DNA from: Leeuwenhoekiella blandensis MED217
GTDB lineage: Bacteria; Bacteroidota; Bacteroidia; Flavobacteriales; Flavobacteriaceae
NCBI RefSeq assembly: GCF_000152985.1
Contig: NZ_CH672395.1
Coordinates: forward strand, 3,569,823 to 3,633,822
Reading direction: 5' to 3'
DNA: 64,000 nucleotides
In this document: positions 8,704 to 15,529 of the stretch, in pieces
Layout of the letters: the number at the start of each line of letters is the position of its first letter
Position numbering within the stretch: the first letter of the stretch is position 1
Made by a program: the position numbers and the translations under genes
The notes under the pieces: model-generated
What the model saw: only the letters and a program-made list of their open reading frames with translations
Databases searched by the model: none
What the model was told of the DNA's origin: nothing

Positions 8704-9192
8704 TTTTTAATTGGTGGCAACTTGTTATATCAACACTAAATATATACATATCCCCTCAAAATTTACGGGATATCAACACTTTTAAGTTGTGTTTATAAAT
8801 CTAGTCTTTTCTTTTGGAAGTACTTTACCTAATTCCTTAATCTTATATGAGTGTATTACAATTTCAGGATTTAGAAACCAAAATGTATAGCTATGCTCGG
8901 ACTAAGAGCTATGTTTAAAATGATGAAGATTCCCACGGCACGAGTATACCATCCCCTAGGCAAAGGCTAGGCATCCCCTAGGATAGAGTATGAAGAGTGT
9001 ATGAAAACGCCTCTGGAAACGTAGAAAATTAAGATTTTCTTAACTTTTAACTCCCCACACCAGAAAAAGTAATGCTTTGGAAAGATATAACTATTGACTA
9101 ATGCTAAGTATTAGAATTCATCGCTTTAAGATGTCAAAATCAAAAAATCGATAGCTTTTACAGATAGTTAGACAGGAAAATAGAGTGAGCTT
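8704..9192. other. Gene-free spacer ending the cassette series
   Basis: I find no convincing gene here. 8713-8736 (GGTGGCAACTTGTTATATCAAC) is a left half of the cassette palindrome without its right half, and ATATCAACACT is repeated at 8728-8738 and 8770-8780. ATCCCCTAGG occurs twice, at 8951-8960 and 8973-8982, with starts 22 bp apart. A short dyad GAAAAT/ATTTTC lies near 9023-9040. The region marks the join between the cassette-like cargo and the sigma/Cas12f locus. Confidence 0.6.
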
Positions 9193-9429
9193 TTAAGGCT
9201 TAAGATCCGGGTATTTTTCTTCAACACGTTTAAAAAAATCCGATAGTTTTATTTGACGCGCATCACAAATCTTTTTAAGTGTCTCTACGGGAATACGATA
9301 TTCCTTCTCGTCAAGAATTCTTCTTACAATTTTCTCATCAATGTCATGATTAAGTCCGAAATCTCGGTTTGATTTGGCGTCTTTAATCCATTCGGAAATG
9401 GCATTACTTATGAGAAAATTGATGTTCAT
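9193..9429 (-). CDS. Small XRE/Cro-like helix-turn-helix regulator
   Basis: ATG at 9429 gives 78 residues; the frame extends upstream to 9456 only through a TTG, so the ATG is preferred. Residues about 25-70 (LNHDIDEKIVRRILDEKEYRIPVETLKKICDARQIKLSDFF) read as a compact Cro/C1-type HTH: recognition helix, then a helix ending in the LSDFF motif common in XRE regulators. There is no sensing domain. It is divergent from the structured RNA, sigma and Cas12f-like genes, with a perfect palindrome between them. The simplest model is that it represses itself and gates the sigma/Cas12f locus. Partners and signal are unknown. Confidence 0.75.
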   Translation of the reverse strand: MNINFLISNAISEWIKDAKSNRDFGLNHDIDEKIVRRILDEKEYRIPVETLKKICDARQIKLSDFFKRVEEKYPDLKP

Positions 9430-9460
9430 ACATAACAAAGGAAAAATATCAATCAAAATT

Positions 9461-9484
9461 TAATGCGGAAGATTTTCCGCATTA
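9461..9484. promoter_or_regulatory. Perfect palindromic operator candidate
   Basis: Arms TAATGCGGAA and TTCCGCATTA, 10 bp each and perfectly complementary, are separated by 4 bp (GATT). The site lies 31 bp upstream of the HTH gene start and 13 bp before the first -7-like element facing the other way. It is well placed for one regulator to control both directions. Binding by the neighbouring HTH protein is inferred. Confidence 0.6.
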
Positions 9485-9497
9485 AATAAAAGAATAC

Positions 9498-9524
9498 TAT
9501 ATTTGACTCATAATTATATATTTG
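9498..9524 (+). promoter_or_regulatory. Tandem Bacteroidota -7 elements before the structured RNA
   Basis: Two exact TAnnTTTG elements (TATATTTG) occur at 9498-9505 and 9517-9524, immediately before the first hairpin of the structured region. The known Bacteroidota consensus is TTTG, about 19 bp, then TAnnTTTG. The -33 elements are poor here (a TTTT run at 9473-9476 for the first), so the -7 match is the main evidence. Confidence 0.5.
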
Positions 9525-10116
9525 CGAAACTTCTTAGCATAACATATTAGAAGCATTCGCTTTGAATCTCGAATCAAAAACTGGTAATTTTTAGCAACGA
9601 GAGGATAAGCAGGGATGCTCACGACCCGGGCGTGGGCTCTCGCTTATTGTTGCGCGGTATACCAGTACCTTGATTCAATAAGTTGAGACCTGCGCCTTTT
9701 TGTATTAGGCCCACTACTTCACGTTCAGAGCCTTTGTATTCTTCTTTATCAAGCTTCGCATCCTTTTCCCCCTACATCATATAGGCTATAGTGGCCGGTA
9801 ACTTGTATGAGTTGTAGTCAACTAACAGCAAAAGCACTACTACCTATGCACAAAGCTCGTGTTTACGGGTACACGTAATCATCCGCTAAGTCACCCGTGG
9901 GTTATGGGTTGCTTCCCTACGAAGTAACCTGTAGTTGGGTGGGAAACGCCACTGTAACAGCGGCCTGGGCTTATACCGGGTAGGTTTAAGCACACCGGTG
10001 AATTAGCCATAAAAAAGTGCCGCAGCCCCTAGGGTCTGCGAAAAAGAGAAGCTGTTAAGTTCAAAAACCTTCCCGGTTGTGATTGGAGTCCGGCGGGAAG
10101 GTTTGAGCTTAACTAA
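9524..10116 (+). ncRNA. Large structured untranslated RNA upstream of sigma/dCas12f
   Basis: About 590 bp without a good reading frame, visibly richer in G+C than its surroundings and dense in nested complementary stretches. An opening hairpin (GCGAA/TTCGC) spans 9524-9560. A rod is built from 9571-9577/9670-9676, 9581-9586/9660-9665, 9594-9598/9649-9653, 9604-9610/9642-9648 and 9617-9623/9631-9637. Further hairpins are CACCC/GGGTG at 9892-9896/9937-9941, GCC-CTGT/ACAG-GGC at 9948-9964, CGCAG/CTGCG at 10021-10040, and a long stem at 10054-10113 (GTTAAG.. ACCTTCCC with GGGAAGGT.. CTTAAC). It does not look like tmRNA, RNase P, SRP RNA or a group II intron. It ends about 50 bp before the sigma start, so it may be a separate RNA, a long leader, or both. 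Strand is inferred from the promoter elements. Confidence 0.6.
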
Positions 10117-10166
10117 AACGCCCTTAAAAAGAATAGAATGTAAACGAAATACAGAACACTTAGCTT

Positions 10167-10961
10167 ATGAAACGATTCCAACTTGATACTAACTACAATG
10201 CCTTCAAAAAAGGTTGTCCACACGCATTTGAAGCGATTTACACGCAGTATTACCATAGTGTCTACTGGATGGGCAGGAGCATACTTAAGGATGTCTATGC
10301 AGTTGAAAATATTCTTCAGGATACCTTTCTCATCTTATGGGAAAAAAGGGATCGCATACAATCCCCAGAACATCTAAATGCGTTCGTACACTTTGTCATG
10401 AAAAGCGAGTGCATTTACCAGTATAGCAAGCCCCGGAATGCGTTTCAACGCAACCTAAGCAGATTAGACTATTTAGAGAATTATCAGGATTATTTAGGCG
10501 GCTATGACGAGGATGAAGAAGCTGCACACCTACGAAGACAGGAAGCAGATCAGAAGGCTTTAGACCAGATTCAAAGGGTACTTCCCTTACTAAGCAGTGA
10601 AAGAAAGCTTCTTGTGGAACTGTGCTTAAAATACGGCTTTCAGTATAAAGCTATTGCTCAGGCAATGGGAACCAGCACTGCTAAAACCAGTATCGGAGTA
10701 AAAGGCGCTATTAAAGATATTAAGAATATCATTACTAATGGAAGTACACCGGAAGCTAAAACCACACCGATCCGGGCGTTAAAGGCTCAGGCTAATATGA
10801 CCCGCAAACAGAAAAAAGTCTTGCAGCTTCGTACAGAAAAGCAGTATTCCTTTGCAGCCATTTCCAAGGAGCTAAACCTTTCTATACAGGAAGTACATCA
10901 GCAATTTATGGCTGCCTATAAACTGTTACAGCATAAACAAAATCAACAACAATCCGCTTAG
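10167..10961 (+). CDS. ECF-like sigma factor with extra C-terminal HTH, partner of the Cas12f-like protein
   Basis: This 264-residue protein has a sigma-70 region 2 at about residues 17-85 (AFEAIYTQYYHSVYWMG, then ENILQDTFLILWEKRDRI). An acidic linker follows (GGYDEDEEAA), then region 4 at about 133-188 (LPLLSSERKLLVELCLKYG, then YKAIAQAMGTS). This is the extracytoplasmic-function layout without sigma-3. Unusually, residues about 210-255 form a second region-4-like helix-turn-helix (MTRKQKKVLQL, then FAAISKELNLSIQEV), making it longer than a typical ECF factor of about 190 residues. No anti-sigma gene is adjacent. The Cas12f-like gene begins 2 bp after the stop, implying co-translation. It probably recruits core RNA polymerase to sites chosen by the RNA-guided partner. 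Confidence 0.85.
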   Translation: MKRFQLDTNYNAFKKGCPHAFEAIYTQYYHSVYWMGRSILKDVYAVENILQDTFLILWEKRDRIQSPEHLNAFVHFVMKSECIYQYSKPRNAFQRNLSRLDYLENYQDYLGGYDEDEEAAHLRRQEADQKALDQIQRVLPLLSSERKLLVELCLKYGFQYKAIAQAMGTSTAKTSIGVKGAIKDIKNIITNGSTPEAKTTPIRALKAQANMTRKQKKVLQLRTEKQYSFAAISKELNLSIQEVHQQFMAAYKLLQHKQNQQQSA

Positions 10962-10963
10962 TC

Positions 10964-12061
10964 ATGGAAAAAGAAACGATAAAACTCACCCGAAAGATCC
11001 AGCTACAGGTGAATGCGCCTACCAAAGAGGAAAAGAAGGAGGTCTACGACACGCTCTACCGCTGGCAGAACAGAAGCTTTAGGGCAGCCAATCTCATTAT
11101 TTCACATCTGTACATACAGGAACGGGTCAAAGAATTCTTTTACTTATCAGAAGGAATACGCTATAAGTTAGCGGATGAAAAAAAAGCGGAAGACGGCATG
11201 CTCAATAGGTCAAAAATGAACTGTACCTACCGGGTGGTATCCGATCGTTTTAAAGGGGAAATCCCTACTAACATTTTAGCCAACCTGAACAATACCATAA
11301 TCAATAACTTTCGTAACAACCTGTCGGAATATAGTAAAGGAGAACGCGCGCTTGCCAATTTTAAAAGGAATATCGCGTTTCCTTTTGGGCCGGTAGCCAT
11401 TCATGGATTATCCTATAACGAAAACCAAAAAGCATTTTGTTTTCGTTTGTTTTCCATTCCCTTAAAAACCTATTTAGGGAAGGATCATACCGATAAACGA
11501 AAATTGCTGGAACAGTTAGTCGCCGGAAAAATCAAACTATGTACTTCTAGAATCCAACTGAAGAAGCAAAAAATTTATTGGTTAGCCACCTTTGAATTCG
11601 AAAAAGAAATACATAACCTGAAACCGGAAGTAATTGCTGAAGCTTCTTTATCCCTTGAATATCCTATCACTGTGAAATCCGGAAAAGCTACACTTCGTAT
11701 TGGCAACAGAGAGGAATTTCTATACAGAAGGCTAGCCCTGCAGGCTGCTCAAAAAAGAGCCCAAAGCGGAGCCACCTATTGCAGACCTGGAAAAGGCTTT
11801 AAACGCAAAACTAAAGCAGTAGAAAAATTTTACGAAATGGAAAAAAACTACGTAAGTAACCGCTTGCATGTGTACAGCCGAAAGCTCATTGATTTTTGTA
11901 TCAAACAACAAGCCGGCACCTTAATTCTGCTCAATCAGGAAGCTAAGATCGAGGCCGCACAGCAAGAACGTTTTGTGCTTAGAAACTGGAATTATTATGA
12001 ATTGACTAAGAAAATAGAATACAAAGCCAAAAAAGCAGGTATTGAATTACTTATCGATTGA
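10964..12061 (+). CDS. Nuclease-dead Cas12f/TnpB-like RNA-guided DNA-binding protein
   Basis: This 365-residue protein has the general layout of Cas12f/TnpB: an N-terminal beta/helical DNA- and RNA-binding part (IKLTRKIQL, residues 6-14; CTYRVVSDRF, 87-96) and a RuvC-like second half. The RuvC skeleton is recognisable: LSLEYPITV at 229-237 aligns with the DLGIKYP motif of active enzymes, then IGNREEFLYRR, GKGFKRK, LHVYSRKLIDFC and NWNYYELTKKIEYKAKKAGIELL. The catalytic residues are gone: Ser228 replaces the first Asp, Asn324 replaces the Glu (LILLNQ for IxLEN/D). The chain stops where the zinc ribbon and third Asp should follow. DNA binding without cutting is expected. No TnpA or IS200/605 ends are nearby. 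A tracr-like RNA follows the stop. Confidence 0.88.
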   Translation: MEKETIKLTRKIQLQVNAPTKEEKKEVYDTLYRWQNRSFRAANLIISHLYIQERVKEFFYLSEGIRYKLADEKKAEDGMLNRSKMNCTYRVVSDRFKGEIPTNILANLNNTIINNFRNNLSEYSKGERALANFKRNIAFPFGPVAIHGLSYNENQKAFCFRLFSIPLKTYLGKDHTDKRKLLEQLVAGKIKLCTSRIQLKKQKIYWLATFEFEKEIHNLKPEVIAEASLSLEYPITVKSGKATLRIGNREEFLYRRLALQAAQKRAQSGATYCRPGKGFKRKTKAVEKFYEMEKNYVSNRLHVYSRKLIDFCIKQQAGTLILLNQEAKIEAAQQERFVLRNWNYYELTKKIEYKAKKAGIELLID

Positions 12062-12175
12062 TACGAAAATAAATAATTGGCCCTTAGGGTCTGAGGGTGC
12101 TTGTACACCCGTAAGGTGAGGTATTTTAATAGCACTCACTAAATGCAGGCAGCATATACAACCCTTCCCTAAAAG
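12062..12175 (+). ncRNA. Candidate guide RNA scaffold for the Cas12f-like protein
   Basis: Directly after the stop codon is a short structured stretch. CCCTTAGGG lies at 12081-12089, a hairpin GGGTG/CACCC with loop CTTGTA at 12095-12110, CGTAAG, then a stem GTGAG/CTCAC at 12116-12120/12135-12139, followed by TAAATGCAGG. The order of elements (CCCTTAGGG, a G-C stem with a GCTTG-type loop, a GTGAG/CTCAC-type stem, then AATGCA) matches my memory of Cas12f tracrRNA/crRNA scaffolds. TnpB and TldR guide RNAs are likewise encoded at or after the 3' end of their genes. The guide would follow, probably starting around 12145-12152, but I cannot fix the boundary. A weak dyad (TTCCCT/AGGGAG, about 12165-12192) could end the transcript. 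Confidence 0.65.
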
Positions 12176-12298
12176 ATTAAATAAACAGGGAGTGTTATGA
12201 ACAGATAAATAACATAAAATGCAAAAACTTATACAACAGACGTGAGTGAACCATCCATTTAAAGAGTTAAATTATAAATATAGAACACACTTGTTCAT

Positions 12299-12625
12299 CT
12301 ACCTAAATTTCCGCTCAACAAACTTGGGTTGTTCTTCTTCCTGTTGATTAAAAAGTCGATCCAATAGTACCTTGGTCGGTTTGGTTTGTTCCGTTTCTAT
12401 TCTTCGTAATATAGCTTCTACCCCATCCATGCGTTTATTAATTAGTGTTTCCAAGCGCTGTTTAGAATCATCAAAGGGCTCAAACGGACTGATGGAATTC
12501 CGCTCAAAAAAGTCTAAAAGAGCCTCCAAGGTTTCGGTATAATTCGCATCATTTGCTAGGGCGTACTTTTTAAAGCGCTCCACGGTTTCGGTGTGAAAAT
12601 TTATTCGGGAAAATCGTTTAGGCAT
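12299..12625 (-). CDS. BfmA/BtgA-family mobilisation protein
   Basis: ATG at 12625 gives 108 residues beginning MPKRFSRINFHTETVERFKKYA. The frame extends to 12655, but the internal start matches the family better. The N-terminal 50 residues look like a ribbon-helix-helix or short HTH DNA-binding fold (TETVERFKKYALANDANYTETLEALLDFF). The C-terminal part is charged and probably coiled-coil (INKRMDGVEAILRRIETEQTKP). BfmA/BtgA proteins are accessory relaxosome or mobilisation proteins of Bacteroidota mobilisable elements. No relaxase is visible next to it, so it may be a remnant of a transferable element or act with a relaxase encoded elsewhere. Confidence 0.75.
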   Translation of the reverse strand: MPKRFSRINFHTETVERFKKYALANDANYTETLEALLDFFERNSISPFEPFDDSKQRLETLINKRMDGVEAILRRIETEQTKPTKVLLDRLFNQQEEEQPKFVERKFR

Positions 12626-13291
12626 CACTAGATTTTTAAAGATTAGGATAATCAATCGCCCTGTTTATAAGGGCTTTGAAGCGTTTCACGGAAAATCGCT
12701 ACAAAGCAGTTGTTTTCAATACTTTACAAGAATCACACAACTCACTTAAAAACAGTTATTTACAAATAAAAATGAGCTATATAACCTCGCGCAGCGGGTT
12801 ATCCTCTTGCTTCTCATTTTTGTCCGCTTCGCTACTCAAAATGATAACTTTTACACCCTAAGTTATCAATTAAAATCCGCATTAATTTTGACATCAAATG
12901 CGTTCAAATTTTATGGAGGATAAAAACCATTTACTTGATATATCTGGAGCGCTTTTCTTGAAGTTTGATAGAAAAATAGAAGCTCCATATTAGATAGATT
13001 TCAATATACATCCAAACGAAAATTAGCTACTTCTAAGCATCCATTTACTTTCCATAGCGCCATCGCGTTTCCTTTTCGATTACCTACATTTAAAATTTAG
13101 TATTGAGGAAAGCTTTTATAAAAAGAGCGACAGCGGAGCCTGGTTATGCAAAGCGGCTCAATCTAAATTTTAGTTCTTTCGAAAAAAGGAAATGAGCGTT
13201 TGAAAAAGTGTGTTGGTAGTTTTTTGAGTTTGACTCAGCCTCTTTTTGAGCAATCATTTTATAGTGCACTAGAATCAAGCGAACCTAATCC

Positions 13292-13307
13292 TCCCGAAGT
13301 TTCGGGA
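13292..13307. repeat. REP-like palindrome, copy 1
   Basis: TCCCGAAGTTTCGGGA is a near-perfect palindrome. A sister copy lies 58 bp downstream (13350-13365). Palindromes of this family are common in intergenic DNA of Bacteroidota. Confidence 0.65.
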
Positions 13308-13349
13308 TCGGGATTGGGTTCAAGATTTTTGAATGAACCGCTTTTACCG

Positions 13350-13365
13350 TCCCGAAATTTCGGGA
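13350..13365. repeat. REP-like palindrome, copy 2
   Basis: TCCCGAAATTTCGGGA is a perfect palindrome, the partner of the copy at 13292-13307. Confidence 0.65.
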
Positions 13366-13683
13366 GAAGCTTTTTGCGGAATGGAGGAAAATGGGGTTTA
13401 TTCCTCTTACCCAAATCATTTCTTTTGGTGATTTTTAGAGTTTCGCATTGGAGCCTGGAGGTGTATTTCAATACCCTCGGTTTTTCTAAATCGTTGTGAT
13501 TTACAGTTTTCTGTAAAAATGGGTAAAATCTTTTAAGTACTTTTAATTGATAATTACTAGCAAAGCTAGGAATACCTCTACGAAGAGGAATTTGATGCTG
13601 CTCTTTCGCAAAGTAGCACTTACCCTTTCAGTCATTTGGTCATAGCAAAACTTAGGGAAATTAGAGTTTTATTAAAAAAAGAA

Positions 13684-15528
13684 ATGAAAAAAATAGAATT
13701 CAATAAAACATCAAACATTTTCATAAACACAGGTATAATTGCCCTGTATCGTTATCTAGTTAAGTTTGAAAGAAAAAATCCTGCAGTAAATCTGAATTAT
13801 CAGCTTTATGATGACAAATTGATTATTGAGTCAGACGACATACTTCATCTATTAGAAGAAGCATATTATTTTATGGGGAAGGAAATTTATGACACTTCCT
13901 CTAAAAGGCAGTTAAGAGATGCTGATAAATATTATTTTGTGGAAAAGCCTTTTAAATACGGTAAATTCCCAAAAATGTCATCATTTGGCTTAGCTGGTTT
14001 TATTACGAAAGCACCATTTGGACCAGCTCCTACACCAAGAATCAAACCAGTGAAATTTTCAAATCTCTTTAACGAAAATCCTGAATTTGCTCACAATATC
14101 GCCAAAGTTTATTCTGAAAATAATTTGAAACTTAAAGGATTTGTTATAGAAAATGAGAAGATCAAACCCGATGAGAAACAAAGTAAAGGAGATTCTAATA
14201 TTTATTTAAATGAACCTTATACTAAAGCACCTAGGCTTGAATTTAAGAAAAAGTATTTTGAAAAAGGAGATAAATATTGCGTGGTTACTAAAGAATCTTT
14301 CAAAGATTTAGTATCAAGTAAAGGAAGTTTTGCTTTTACTTCAAGTGTCACAAGTTTTAATTCTTTTTTACAAACCGATGACAGTATAAAAATAAGTTTT
14401 AAAGCGAAATATCTTGCTCTTTTCTCTCCTTCTTTGGCTATGTATGCATATATTGACGGGTATGACTCATTCATATCCTCTTTTTTTAATACTAGTTCAT
14501 TAAAAAAATTACTTTCACTTTATCCTGAAGAGTTTTTCTATGAAAAGAGAGAAATGCAATCGTGGGCTTTTTCTTTTCAACAGAATATAAGAATACACAA
14601 TTTTGGTTATTCAAAGAAAGACGATGTCAAATTCTCAAATCCTTATAGTGATGCATACTCACCTCAAGAAATCGTATTCCTTATTCTCCTCACTTTCTAT
14701 AAAAAGAAATTTGCAGATGAACTTGCTTACAAGAATATTGAAGAAGTTGATTCAGATGAGCTTTTAGGTTTACTTGAAATTGACAAGAGCCCAATAAGTC
14801 TGGTAACTTTTAAAGCCGATAAATTTGCTTCAACCCTCAGACCAAATTTTTATGAAGAATATTCCAATGTGAAATTCATTATTCAGCTTATTCATAAACT
14901 GGAATCCAATAAGAAGAAACGAGTACCTATTGGAGAATTATGGCGGGGGTTAACTTTTAAAAATTCAAAGATAGAAGCTATTAATGATTTTAGTAAAAAA
15001 ATGAAGCTTCAAAGACAGATCAGGATCAAAGTAATAGATCACCTCCTGAGAGGGAAATCAATTTTGACCGTCATCGAATCTTTATTTCAAAAAAGCTATT
15101 TGCTGTTAGCAAATAATGATAATCCAGGTTCAAGAAGATATGACCTTGTCTTGGAATTTTTAAAAATATATGAACAATCAATCAATTTTGGAACTACAAT
15201 TATGGAAGAATCGCTACAACAGAGGGCTATTGGTCTAGGAAAAAGTATTGGCTACGCCATTATTAATTACGAGAATCCTAAAAATGATAATGAAAAAAAA
15301 GCCAATGCAAAAAATGGAAGAAAATACTTAATAGGCCTTCATAAGGCACGAACGATAGAACAGTTCAGGGAAACCTTAATTAGAATTCAGCGTAAATATC
15401 AGGTTTCTGTTGCCAATGAAATTTTAGAAAGTTTGAATGAAAAAAATTACGTGGCAATTAAACAGTACGCACAAATAGGTGCTTTAAATAGTTTGAATGT
15501 TGTTTTATCTAACCAAAAAGATTATTAA
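13684..15528 (+). CDS. cas8b: Cas8, large subunit of the type I-B Cascade complex
   Basis: ATG at 13684 gives 614 residues starting MKKIEFNKTSNIFINTGI, which matches the usual Cas8 opening in which a target-nucleotide-like protein begins with a short beta strand and FINxGI. The frame is open to 13636 only through a TTG. The protein is lysine-rich and otherwise divergent, as Cas8 proteins are; assignment rests on position (first cas gene before cas7 and cas5), size and the N-terminus. Cas8 recognises the PAM and stabilises the R-loop with Cas5 and Cas7. The next gene, cas7, starts 1 bp after its stop. Subtype naming (Cas8b against a Cas8a/Cst1 relative) is uncertain. Confidence 0.8.
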   Translation: MKKIEFNKTSNIFINTGIIALYRYLVKFERKNPAVNLNYQLYDDKLIIESDDILHLLEEAYYFMGKEIYDTSSKRQLRDADKYYFVEKPFKYGKFPKMSSFGLAGFITKAPFGPAPTPRIKPVKFSNLFNENPEFAHNIAKVYSENNLKLKGFVIENEKIKPDEKQSKGDSNIYLNEPYTKAPRLEFKKKYFEKGDKYCVVTKESFKDLVSSKGSFAFTSSVTSFNSFLQTDDSIKISFKAKYLALFSPSLAMYAYIDGYDSFISSFFNTSSLKKLLSLYPEEFFYEKREMQSWAFSFQQNIRIHNFGYSKKDDVKFSNPYSDAYSPQEIVFLILLTFYKKKFADELAYKNIEEVDSDELLGLLEIDKSPISLVTFKADKFASTLRPNFYEEYSNVKFIIQLIHKLESNKKKRVPIGELWRGLTFKNSKIEAINDFSKKMKLQRQIRIKVIDHLLRGKSILTVIESLFQKSYLLLANNDNPGSRRYDLVLEFLKIYEQSINFGTTIMEESLQQRAIGLGKSIGYAIINYENPKNDNEKKANAKNGRKYLIGLHKARTIEQFRETLIRIQRKYQVSVANEILESLNEKNYVAIKQYAQIGALNSLNVVLSNQKDY

Positions 15529-15529
15529 A

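Larger units (their letters stand above)
12626..13683. other. Gene-free region with inverted repeats between the mobilisation gene and cas operon
   Basis: About 1 kb without a convincing gene. AAAATGAG/CTCATTTT at about 12768-12820 encloses ATAACC/GGTTAT (12780-12802), and GATAACTT/AAGTTATC forms a perfect 8 bp dyad at 12843-12867. Both could be oriT-like or terminator structures. The frames at 13200-13499 and 13259-13471 overlap palindromic repeats on opposite strands and look spurious. AT-rich sequence at 13500-13680 should contain the cas promoter, but I see no clear TAnnTTTG element. Confidence 0.6.

Noticed and set aside
3670-8736. Calling the palindromes true integron attC sites
   Set aside because: The RYYYAAC and GTTRRRY core boxes are not met and no IntI is visible, so only a resemblance is claimed.
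9524-10116. Group II intron, tmRNA, RNase P RNA or retron msr/msd
   Set aside because: No intron domain V, no reverse transcriptase, no tag-peptide frame and none of the conserved core strings of these RNAs could be found by eye.
10964-12061. Active TnpB of an IS200/IS605 element
   Set aside because: No TnpA gene or element ends, catalytic residues and zinc ribbon are missing, and the gene is coupled to a sigma factor.
13200-13499. Frames on both strands over the REP-like palindromes
   Set aside because: They overlap each other, start in non-coding DNA and their translations are set by the palindromes.
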